A stretch of DNA of 64,000 nt from Tetracentron sinense (lineage: Eukaryota; Streptophyta; Magnoliopsida; Trochodendrales; Trochodendraceae): assembly GCA_015143295.1 (NCBI GenBank), contig CM026560.1, positions 4,466,501-4,530,500 on the forward strand, in the 5' to 3' direction. Shown here piece by piece: positions 10,391 to 21,400 of the stretch. A model generated the notes under the pieces. The model worked only from the letters and a program-made list of their open reading frames with translations. It was not told the DNA's origin and searched no databases. Made by a program: the position numbers and the translations under genes. Position 1 is the first letter of the stretch, and each line of letters opens with the position of its first letter.

Positions 10391-10735
10391 GGGCTTAGGC
10401 CTTAGGGGCCTTGGGTTTTGCATGGGTCTTGAGCCCATGCCCTAGGGTTGTAGGGCTAGGCTAGGGCTAGTCCTAGGGTTGACTTCGAGTGGACTAGGGT
10501 TGACCTAGGGCTAACTAGGGTTTGATCTCGGGTTTAGCTAGGGTTTGAGTTAGGGTTAACTAGGGTTTGACTTAGGGTTAACTAGGGTTTAGCTAGGGTT
10601 TGACCTATGTTTGACTAGGGTTTAACCTATGACCTAGGGTTTAACTATGGTTCGACCTAGGGTTGACCAGGGTTTGTCCTAGGGTTAACGTAGGGTTTCT
10701 CCTAGGGTTTAGGGCTTTGACCTAAGGTTGACTGG
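10388..10735. repeat. Duplicate of the Tat LTR segment 6433-6790
   Basis: This piece repeats 6433-6790 in the same orientation with few differences. Both share GGGGCCTTGGGTTTTGCATG, TTGTAGGGCTAGGCTAGGGC, GACTTCGAGTGGACTAGGG and the GGTTTGACCTAG array. It joins directly to the truncated integrase, so it marks a rearrangement breakpoint, not a normal LTR end. Confidence 0.7.
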
Positions 10736-10917
10736 ATCTTTATGCATGCCATTTTGTTCATCTCCTTACCCTTTAAAGCCTTCAACATGCACCAATTTAC
10801 TCATTCTCATTAGATTCGTTAGTGGTTCTCATTGAACATGTCCCAATCATCTCATTCGACTCTTCCTTATTTTATCACCTATTAGAGCTACTCCCAAAAT
10901 TTCTCGAAGGGAAATAG

Positions 10918-11079
10918 TTAACGTACCTAGGAAATGGATTGTAAAATCCAAGGTTGGACCTCATTGGTCCATTCCCCCCCTCTTAAATACCCACTAATTG
11001 TGTTGGGTATTTAAGAGGGGGGGCATGGACCAATGAGGTCCAGCCTTGGATTTTAAAATCCATTTTCCAGGTATGCTAA
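10918..11079. mobile_element. Foldback (MITE-like) element, 162 bp
   Basis: Two arms of about 72 bp are nearly perfect reverse complements. The left arm includes AAATGGATT, AAAATCCAAGG and TTGGACCTCATTGGTCCAT. The right arm includes ATGGACCAATGAGGTCCA and CCTTGGATTTTAAAATCCAT. The loop CACTAATTGTGTT is about 13 bp. The ends read TTAACGTACC and GGTATGCTAA. Structure and size fit a miniature inverted-repeat element; no coding sequence is present. A transcript would fold into a long hairpin that could feed small-RNA production. Confidence 0.75.
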
Positions 11080-11379
11080 TCACTGCTCTTTCTCAAATGC
11101 ACTCATTTTATATCGTACATATCTTTTCACTCATCCATCTCAATATCCTCATTTCAGGTACACTAATTCTACTTATATGTTGCGTTTTAATAGTCCGTTA
11201 TACTCTATAAAGCATAACTGGTATTTTTGCTGTCTTATAATTTTTTCATTTTATTTTGATCGAAATTCATCAGTTATATAGCACGTCACAAGCAGTTCTC
11301 TACTTTAGTTACCTGGCTTCAATTCTCTATGCAATATCCTCCTCAATGTCTCTTTCTTAAGAATAATTTGAGCTAAGAT
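11080..11379. other. No recognised feature
   Basis: AT-rich sequence with no exon, repeat copy or transposon motif recognised. If the host gene continues upstream, this would be intron. Confidence 0.35.
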
Positions 11380-11815
11380 AGTGGGATTAGTTGCTTTGTA
11401 GTACCTCTTGGTTTTTTATCCTAACTACCGCTTCCTCCCTATTTGTGTTTGTAGAAAATTGGGAATTTATATTTAGGGTTTGTGGAAGAGAGAAATAGAA
11501 GTTGGAATAGGAATGAAGTATGAAATTCTTTTTCCAACCCTCTAGATCTTCTATTATAATACTTATAGAATGAAAGGACATTAATACCCTTAATTACATA
11601 AAAGGCAATAGATACTAAGATATAATAAAACAACTATATAATAAAGCTGCAATGAGCTTATTTAGATGGCCCATTACAGCACTCCCCCTCAAGCGGGGCA
11701 TAAATATCCATCATGCCAAGCTTACCAATAAGCCCATGATGACGTGGTGAATCAACAACCTACATAAGAACACCTGCTAACTGATCTTTCGTTTTGACAA
11801 GGACAAGACTAATTA
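11380..11815 (-). mobile_element. Ty1/copia 3' end: RNase H tail, polypurine tract and LTR
   Basis: The minus strand reads VKTKDQLAGVL, a stop, then VVDSPRHHGLIGKLGMMDIY followed by AP. This is the characteristic end of copia RNase H, with one internal TAG stop. A polypurine stretch (GAGGGGGAG near 11680-11690) and an LTR beginning TGTAATGG at 11678 follow, and the LTR extends left to about 11380. The element is truncated upstream at about 11815. Confidence 0.7.
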
Positions 11816-11839
11816 TCTTGGACATTATCTTCTATAGGA

Positions 11840-12062
11840 GTTGCCACTGGCTGCCATTCCAACATCTAATGGTTCTGATGTTATCTCTCTTGCTCTTAGA
11901 ACATCTAGTGCAGCTAATACTCCTATAGAGAATCGGGGTTTAGAAATTACCATTGCTAAGTTGGATGGGACAAATTATCTTGAGTTGTCGTAGACTGCAA
12001 AGATATATATAGGAGTAAGAGGAAAGTTAGGGTATATAAATGGTTGTATCAGTATACAATTG
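11840..12062 (+). pseudogene. Ty1/copia gag N-terminal fragment
   Basis: The plus strand reads TPIENRGLEITIAKLDGTNY, then LELS, a stop, and TAKIYIGVRGKLGYING. This is the start of a copia gag, with W to L and Q to stop changes. It lies head-to-head with the minus-strand copia tail on its left. It ends about 150 bp before the acceptor of the first visible exon. Confidence 0.65.
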
Positions 12063-12209
12063 ATAGGGTTTCGGGTTCCTAACTTTATTATGACACAGGT
12101 TGTGTCTTAATATTCCACTTATTGTCAGCCATTTTCACTTGGTGACTGGTAATTTACAGTTTCTCAAAATTATCCGTTTTAACATTAATTTAAATTTTGT
12201 ACTTTACAG

Positions 12210-12465
12210 CATGGAATGGCTCAAGTCAGAAGCTTAGCATTGGTATTATATCCCCATATAATGCTCAAGTTGCTGCAATTCAAGAGAAACTTGGCCAGAA
12301 ATATGAGAAGCTCGGTGACTTTGTTGTGAAGGTGAAGTCCATTGATGGGTTCCAGGGTGGTGAGGATGACATAGTAATAATATCTACTGTAAGATCTAAT
12401 CATGGTGGCTCAATCGGATTTCTGTCCATTCCTCAGCGTACTAATGTTGCTTTGACAAGGGCTAG
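12210..12465 (+). CDS. Exon 1 of visible gene: SEN1/UPF1-like helicase motifs V-VI
   Basis: The acceptor is TTTACAG (AG 12208-12209) and the donor is AG|GTAAGG at 12466. The exon encodes [18 protein letters not shown], then [20 protein letters not shown] and [12 protein letters not shown]. These are the C-terminal RecA-like domain motifs of superfamily 1B helicases such as UPF1 and SEN1. It begins with two bases that complete a codon, so an upstream exon must exist. I found no such exon in the preceding 12 kb. Confidence 0.88.
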
Positions 12466-15400
12466 GTAAGGCCTGCATGTTATTATGGAATTTATTTCTG
12501 GGTAGATTTCTTTCAGATCTATTGGTTTACTTCATTGCTGGTTTGTTGATGCCTTTGCAGGCACAACCTTTGGATTCTGGGAAATGGAACAACCCTGGTT
12601 AAAAGTGGTTCTGTCTGGAAAGACGTAGTGTTTGATGCTAAGGATCGTCAATGCTTCTTCAATGCTCATGAAGATAAAGATCTTGCCAAAGCAATATTGC
12701 AGGTTAAGAAAGAACTTGATCAGTTCGATGATTTACTTAATGGGGATAGTATACTTTTCAAAAGTGCGAGGTGGAAGGTAATTAACTTGCAGTAGATATG
12801 CATTTTTCATATCATATTGCCTATTGTAGTGGCATTTTAATGTTAGTTTTTGTTGATACTTAGGGGTATGCGGTTTTTGTAAGAATTTATATGGTCTTGA
12901 TCTTTTTTATGTTTTTTTGCATATCCACAGGTTCTTTTCAGTGACAACTTTAGGAAATCATTCAGAAAATTGAAGTCAAATCAGACACAAAAGTCAGTTA
13001 TTAACCTTCTGCTGAAGCTGTCCTGTGGCTGGCGTCCAAAGACAAGGAGTGTAGGAATTGTTTATGAAAGCGAACAGCTCGTGAAACAATTCAAGGTTGG
13101 AGGTCTGTATCTTGTTTGCACAATTGACATTGTGAAATATTCAACATACATCCAAGTGTTGAAGGTTTGGGATATTCTACCTCTGAAGGATATACCAAAA
13201 TTGGTTAAGCGTCTGGATAGCATATCTGCAATGTATGATGATGATTATGTCAACTGCTGCAAGGTGAAATGTCTTGAGGGGTATGCTCAGTCCTTGCATC
13301 CTGATATATTGAAATCTGATGATAATAGGTTGCTCTCTCTTGTCTGCATTTGTGTGGATGATTGATGGTAGAGGAAGCATGAATTTTCATGTTGCTCCAT
13401 TTACTAAATACTACCTCCTTTAGACATATTGAACTTAGGAAATGGTCTTCTTTACATGTTCAATTGCAGATCTCATCAACATTATTTCATCTTTTAATTT
13501 GCATTTACGCACATATCTTTGTCATCATTTGTTTATTATTTTAACCTAGGTTCTAGTATTCCTTTTGAAACAGTTCTGTTATGAAAAAGATTTTCTGTCA
13601 TGTGTCTTAGTATTTCTCTGATTCTCCTTTGTCTATATGGGGTTTGCTGTTTTTTGCTATTGGCTTTTTCATTTTTTTGATTTGACTTCATACCTTTCTG
13701 TAAAAGGACGCCTCTCTTTTCTTGAGTGAGATTTTATTTTATTTTTTAAATTTAGGGATTTGGAAATTCCAATGACATGGGGAAGCTCTGCTGATATTGT
13801 TCGGTATAAAAATCTTAACCTAACTGAGGCTGGGGATGGTTCAAATGCTATTGCATTTGATGGAAGAAGTTATGTTGAGAACTCAAAGGTGAGCGAGAGT
13901 CTGTTATTGATGAAATTCTATTCATTATCATCTGGTGTGGTGGGACACTTGCTCTCTGGGCGTGACGGTAGAGAACTGGATCTTCCATTTGAAGTAACGG
14001 ACCGAGAATCAGAGATAATTCTTTTCCCTAGGAGTACGTTTATCCTTGGAAGGTCAGGTACTGGGAAGACAACTGTTTTAACAATGAAATTGATTCAAAA
14101 AGAGCAACAACACTATCATTCTTCAGAAGGATTATGTGACGTGGAGAGCAACATTTCAAAGGAAGTTGGCTGGAAGAAGGAGGTGAATGAGAACCTTGGA
14201 GAGACTAAGGGAACTTTCTTGCGGCAGATTTTTGTTACAGTCAGTCCTAAATTATGTTCTGCTGTAAAACACCACATTTCTCACTTGAAAAGGTTCGTAG
14301 ATTTAAATATTTTCACTTACATTCTTTTGTGATGAATGCTAGCTATATTTGCACTAATTGGAAAGATATCCTATTTGTCCTCTTTTTGTGACAGTATCCA
14401 TGTGAGGGTGTTCTGGTAATTGCATGGGGCAATAGAGATTGCTATGGTAATTATGGAACCTTGTGTAAATTACTGAAACACACTTACATGAGCATTTTTC
14501 CCACAAAGAGCACAAGTGGGGAAAGCATTCCTCTTCTTCCTTAACTTTTTGTAGTCCTGTGATTAACTTATCATTTGTTCAATTAGGCATTTGTGTTGGT
14601 TCCAATCTGTTAATGCGATATTTTCTTATGTTAGTTACTTGTTTGGTTTTGGCTTAATTTCCTTTTGAATCTAAGGATTAGGTTCATTAGTGGATTTGGG
14701 TTATATATAATGTGAAGAACACAGGTCTTCACAAAACACAGCCTTGGAAGGGAAATAGAAGAGGATTTAGTTTTAGTATATCCAATTCTTTTGGTCTATA
14801 ATTCGCAAATAAATCTAAACCATTGCTTCTCTCCCAAAGCTGAAATCGTTATTGAAATCAAATTTTTAAAAAGAGAACGAACAATTAAATCAAGGGGTAC
14901 CTACATGACATTGAACTCCCCTTTACACATTATTAGGTTTTTTCCTTGAGGAAGATTAACTAACTCCTAAGTAGCATTTTTTCAAGCGCAGTCATCTCTT
15001 TTACCATTGCTTCCCTCCACTTTGGTTGCTTTAGAGTTTTTGTGACAGAGGAAGGAACGGAGATAGAAGATAATGAAGAAACCAACGACGAATAAGGACA
15101 CAACGCTTTGTACGATACAAAGTTACCAATTAGATGCTGAGTATAAGATCTCTTTCCTTTCCTAGAGCAATAGGAAGGTTAGAGTCATAAATAGATAGAG
15201 GAAGATAAAGTACTTACAAGAACAATATACAAGGAATTACCAGGATTTAAGGAGGTGACTTGGCCTGAGTCCTTGTTTGCAGTAGCCCTTCTCTAGTAGA
15301 CTCAAAGAGCATTCTCATTTTGGGCAGTAGTAATAGAGTGATCAAGAGCCAAAATTAGAATCACTGATGGAGGAGGAATAGGTGTAGGCTTCCTTCTCTC

Positions 15401-18400
15401 TTCACACTCACTCTCCCCTTGAAGAGATAAAGGATTGGAATAAAAATATGTAAGAAAACTACACTTGAGCCTTAGGATCCAACTTGGTGTGATTAGGACC
15501 CAAGATATGCACATAACATAGACAACCAAAAACCATGGGAGGAATGAGAAAAGAGGAAATTCATGCTTTAAGATCTAAGATGGAGAGTTGAAGCGCAAAA
15601 CACGAGATGGTGAAGGATTAATGAGAAACACAACAGTCAATATAATTTTAGCCTAATAAAACTTTGGATCATTACTCAGTAAAATAATAGCACGAGTTAC
15701 CTTCAATAGATGGTGATTTTTTTTTTTCTCTCAGTAACACTATTCAGTTAAGGAGTGTTAGAACAAGAGTACTGGCGTTGAATCCCATTGGTGGTCAAAT
15801 ATTCAGTCAACCTCCACCACAGGCCCACACATATGATCCCCGGTAAGTAGGTACGAAAGAAAAAAAAATCCCTTGTATCGCCCCCATATCATCTGTATCG
15901 GTATCAATATGGACCGATACGCATGACGAAAATCCTTTTCTCCTTTAATATACACTAGAAGCCACGACATGGACCCGATACGCATAACTTACTTACAAAT
16001 AAATATCATTTAATTATAAAATTCTTTAATTTATTTAAGAAATTTATATGTAAATAAGATTTTGCCCTCATTTGAATTCAATAAAAATTATGCCTCAAAT
16101 TCCTGAAAAATGAAAAGTTAACTTTCCCGTTCAAGAAAAAAATCCATTTTTTAAGGATTAGATCAAAATTTTAACTTTCAAATGGTAAGGTATTTCTCAA
16201 ATTTAAAATTTCATAAATTCTACTATATCAAAACATTACTAAAACCCAAAAGTCTGCCAAAAAAAGTTGCATTTTTTTGTTTTCAAAATATTTTCATCTA
16301 TAAGGTCAAAAAGTCAACTGATAGAGTAATATTTCAGCATAAAAAGACTGACCTTCAAGCTTATAATATATGATTGTAATTCAATATATTCTTTTTAAAT
16401 AAATTGAATGTAAGGTTTTAATATCTAATTTGTGTCTATATTTGGCTAAGTGACTATTGTTTATGTTTTCATAATTTTTTATTAGCATGATCACCTTTTT
16501 TAACTTATAAAATTCTTAACTCTCACATTTATGGTTATAAATGTAGTTGAAGACCTTCATTTAGTTTTTTTTTAGCTTATATTTGCATTAAAAGAGGTTT
16601 TATATAAGGTATCCAAGTATTTTCTTATGTAAGCATTTCTTAGCGAATCCTGACTTTTTCCGGCGTATCCATCCGATATCTGATAGGCCGATATGTATCC
16701 TATTTTGGACTTACCGATACAGCACCCGATACCGATATTTTGAACCCTATTCTTTACTAACATATGAAATGTTTTGAAAATTGTGTACACCTCATCTTTT
16801 GATTTAAGGAGATAAATTCGTGTATACTTGGAATAATCATCAACAAAACTCACAGAATAGCCATGACCAAAAACAGAGGTAATAGGAGATGGTCCCCAAA
16901 CGTTAGTATGAATAATATCAAATGCAGTAGAACTTTTATTAGTACTAGGAGGGAAAGAAGCACGATGGTGCTTAGCAAGTTCATAAATTTCACGTTGAAG
17001 AGCAGAGATAGATAAAGAAGAAACAAATTTGAAAATATAATTCTCAAGTATTGGAAAGAAATATGACCAAGACGAGCATGCCAACACAGAACACGCTCTT
17101 TATTGACACTATTACTACTACTATTAAAAGGTTGTCGAGGAACAATGAGATTCACATCCATTAGATAGAGGCTAGTAGGTTTGCGACCAGTGCCAATCAT
17201 TCTCGTCACGAGGTCCTAAAGACAATGAGAAGGGAAGAAAGTGACTACAATTCAGATTTTTCATAATAGAACTGGTAGATAAAAAGTTTGCTGCAAAGTT
17301 AGGAATATGAAGAACAGAGGCTATGAAAAATTTGGATGGAAGATTAACATCTACTTTTCTAGGAATAAAAGAGGTACCATCTGCAATCCTAACATTATCT
17401 CATCTTGAACAAATAGGATACATAGAAAGTAGGGAAGGCATACCATTCAATGCTCAGAAGCACCAGAGCCAATTGTCCAGGAGGGACTTGAAGAAGTGGA
17501 CACATGGTGAGCAAAAACAATGATACTTGACTTAGTAAAAGTGAAGGTGAAGGTGGAGGTGAAGGTGAAGGTAGATGGTCCATCTAATTGAGCTATGAAG
17601 TGCCAGATGTTCTCTAATTTTTCCTTAGAGATGGAGATCATTTTATTTCAGGAAAAACTGCCCTATGAAGTTTCCTGAGGTGCGCAAGTAGCTGCGAGTT
17701 GGGATGTAACTAGACTAGTAGTATCACATGTAGTGTCTCTGTCGTAAGTAATGATCGGACTTGATTTTATCATGATCTTTAGGGCTAAAATAGTTTCTTT
17801 GCAAGTTCTTGGCCCCATTTCTAGTATCTCATTGGGCCATTGAGGAGGAAGCTAGAACATATCTCTCATCACCTGCTGTCTTCACTCTGAATAGAGGAAT
17901 ACACATAATTGAGAGATGGTAACTCATGTCTACTAAGAATCTTTGCCCTGGTAGTTCAAACTCCGGAATCTGGATTCAGTCCTACAAGAAACTCAAAACT
18001 GTGTCCACTTAACCTGTTTTTATAGCGTTTGCCATTACCAGAACATAACGATTGAAACAACTGGTAATGGTCCAACCCCTCCCACATGCTATGCAAATGA
18101 GCAAAGTATCCGCACAAGGTCTTATCACCATGCCTAAGATGGGAAATGTCATAACGTAACTAATATACCCTTAGGAACCCTCAACTAATAAGTGGCTACA
18201 TTGAATAAAGCAACTGTGACATTACAATTAAATTTTCAAACTCCGATTGCTCATACTCTAGATCCATCTCCCGAGTTCACGAATTTGAACATTAAAATAT
18301 CTCAATTTTTTATGCCTCCAATGATCTTTTCTGATTGAGACCACTCAAGATAATTTTTTCCATCCAGTTTAACAATAGTGAACTGAAAATTAGGGTTTTC

Positions 18401-21400
18401 CATAGGAGGATTATGTTGCACAAGAATTGACCCTAGAGGGGGGGGGGGGGGAATAGGGTCTTGGCAAATTTAAAATTCTAACTTAGTCCCTTTTGCGGAA
18501 TTTAAATTAATCAAGGGAATGCAACTAGCAATTCTAAAAAGAAAGCAATAGAGAGAAATAAGAAAAAAGTTAACAAATTCAAAATCAAAGACTTTGTTCA
18601 CGAGGTTCGGGGACCCGCCTACGTCCCCGCCTTAAGCTATACCTGCTAGAGGATCACTATGATTTATTCTCAATCGCAAGTCTTCTTCCAGGTAAAGACC
18701 AAACCATTGCACTTGGAAGAGAATCCCCTCTCTTGACTTTTTCCGAAGCTTCCACTTTAATGCAAGAATCCACCGATTTTTGACTTTCTCAATACAACAA
18801 GTATGAGTTGTTGACAATCTTGAGATATGCTCTTTAGATGAGCTGAATAAGATCTCTTTGAAACTCTAATAAATTCTCCCAAAGATTAGAGTTGAATAGC
18901 TCAAGTTATGGGATTTGGGATTTCTACGGTATACTCAATAGATTTGGAAATCTAAGCTTGTGAGTGATTGAATGAATGATCTAGAATGATAGGAGTTGTT
19001 CTTTTGTTCATAAATCATCTCATTTTATAGCCCAATAAGTTTTATGGCCGTTAGAGTTGCATTGAATGTAAAAAGATCCATTAAAAATAGCCGTTACTAT
19101 ATCCCGAGCCATCCAGTCGACTGGATGGAGCAAATGGCCAGAGACCATTTTTCTTCTATTCAGTTGACTGGATAGAGCTCCATTTTGTCCTCTCTAGTGT
19201 TTCGACCATAACTTTTAATTAGCTTATCGGAATTAGGTGATTCAACTTCTATTAGAGTCAAAATTCAAAGGGGAACAATTTTATGTCTAATGTAAAAATC
19301 CTAATTCTGCTTTATTGTTAGTCTAAGTGGGTCCCAACGTTGATTGGTCCATCTAGTCGACTGGATGGTGCTCTGTTTTGTCTCCTCTAGTATTTTGACC
19401 GTAAATTTTGATGGGATTAATGGAATTAGGTGATTCAACTTCCTATTTGATTTAAAATTCAAAGGGGAACAATTTTGTGTCTAATGATCAAATCCTAATT
19501 CTGCTTTATTCATTGTCAAAATGGGTCCCAAAGATAACTAGATTTGGAACAAAATAGCCAGAAAAAAATTGGCCTATCTAGACGTCTGGATGACCTCATC
19601 TAGACGTCTGGATAGTGCAATTTTTGCACAGAATCCATTTTTTGATACCTTGATGATGAGATTTGATTCCAAGGACTTCTCCCTCATTTTAATCATGATG
19701 ATTACCAACTTTTTAGGTCATTTAAGTGATTTTCAAGTTGATCCTAAGGAACCTAGGGTCAATCTAAGTTTATGAGCTTTTCAACAACCAAACTTTGAGG
19801 ACTATTTACACAAGTCCTAAACTCTCTTAAAAGATAAAAAATGATACTCTAAACCTTCTTGAGAGTTGGTTTTTAACTTGATCTTGGATCTTCTGATTTG
19901 ACTTCTTTAGCTTCAAGATCAGCCTTCTTCTTCAATCTTCATTGATCTTCAATTTGATCCAAATGACTTGCCTTGACTTCATGAAGGATCTTTTTACATA
20001 TAGTGTCACTTTCATACTTTTTCCTTGAATGACTTTGCTAATGCTCTTTGTATTCTTATTTTCACATAAACTCAATAGAAGCATTAGTAACACATATCCT
20101 ATTCCATTGTTGTATTATCATCAAAATCAATGATGTTATCTTAGGTAGAAAACCTATTGGCTAACTTTCCCCCCTTTTTGTTGATGTCATAATAATGGAA
20201 TGGATGAGAGCAAGCTCTCCCTTAATATATAATTTCAATGCAAATTTTGAGGTAAGCTCCCCTAAACAAATGCATAAAGATAAACTTTAATTTCAATTGC
20301 ATATTTTAGATCGACCATTTACTAATCTTTGATTCAATAGATTAAGTCATTTCAAGCAATTTAGATTAATTAAAGTTAGGGTTTAGGAATTATCATTCCA
20401 TCACATTTCTCCACCTGACATCATCAAAAAGCATGAACACGCATTTCAAGCATGATACCAATACATTTTCATCAAGGCATTACATTTTTCTCCCTTTTAG
20501 TAAAATATCACAGAAGCACATGTTAAACACTATTCACACTTGATACTAAATACATATCATAAATATAGTCATCATATTTAAGCATTCATCATTCATAACC
20601 TATTCATTACTAATCACTAATTTATATAACACTTAAAATTTCATCCATCATTTCATCTAAAGACATAGCATCAATCATTTAATTGAATATTTCATATATT
20701 TCACATTCAACCTATAATCAGCTATCATATACTTTTTATGCAAAATTTCATTCAAGATCATCAATAGTAAGCATGATCAAAATATCTTATCAAATATTAT
20801 TTTAATACATTTTTCATAACATCAAATATGTACTAATTATTACTTCAAGCATATCATCCAAGCATATCCAACTTTCATACATTTGACAAAACATTTCATT
20901 CCATATACATTAAGCATTTATTATCGACCAACATACTCACATAAGATTTTCAATAATCATTTAATCAATACACATTGATAGTTCAAGAAGCACTCTTTGG
21001 TACCCAAACCATTTTGGGTCCTACAAGGTTACCCATGGGAAAACTTGTTTCCTTAGGCACTCAAACTTGTTTCACCATTTTCTTTCCAATATAAGTATAA
21101 ATAGTACTTGAAGAGCTAAGTAAAGAAGTTTTGATAATCTTTTTGTTAATTTTTATGTTATAGCCAAGACCGGCTTTACCAAATACACACCTTTATTAAC
21201 CTGGTATAGTATCTAAGGTCTTTTTGCCATTAGTGAATTTGGTGATAATTTTAGACAAGTCTTCATCTTTAGTTTTAAGATTGTCATATTCATTGCATTC
21301 AAGAATTGAAACTTGAGAACTAGATGCATGATTTTCTTTTTTTATTTTCAAATTTTCATTTTCGTTTACTAATTTATCACTTTCATTTTGCGTATATTCA

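Larger units (their letters stand above)
14885..18413 (-). mobile_element. Copia A, 3' portion (gag, protease, integrase, start of RT), decayed
   Basis: On the minus strand the element runs from the gag start region (18413) through [15 protein letters not shown] (gag) and [10 protein letters not shown] (protease). The integrase follows ([15 protein letters not shown], then [14 protein letters not shown] and [15 protein letters not shown]), then integrase C-terminal pieces ([11 protein letters not shown] near 15480) and the first part of reverse transcriptase ([11 protein letters not shown] near 15020, [10 protein letters not shown] near 14950). It is truncated at about 14885, so most of RT, RNase H and the 3' LTR are absent. 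The protease Asp is Gly and the first integrase Asp is Asn. Stops and frameshifts are common. A later insert splits the integrase at about 15800-16750. Confidence 0.8.
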
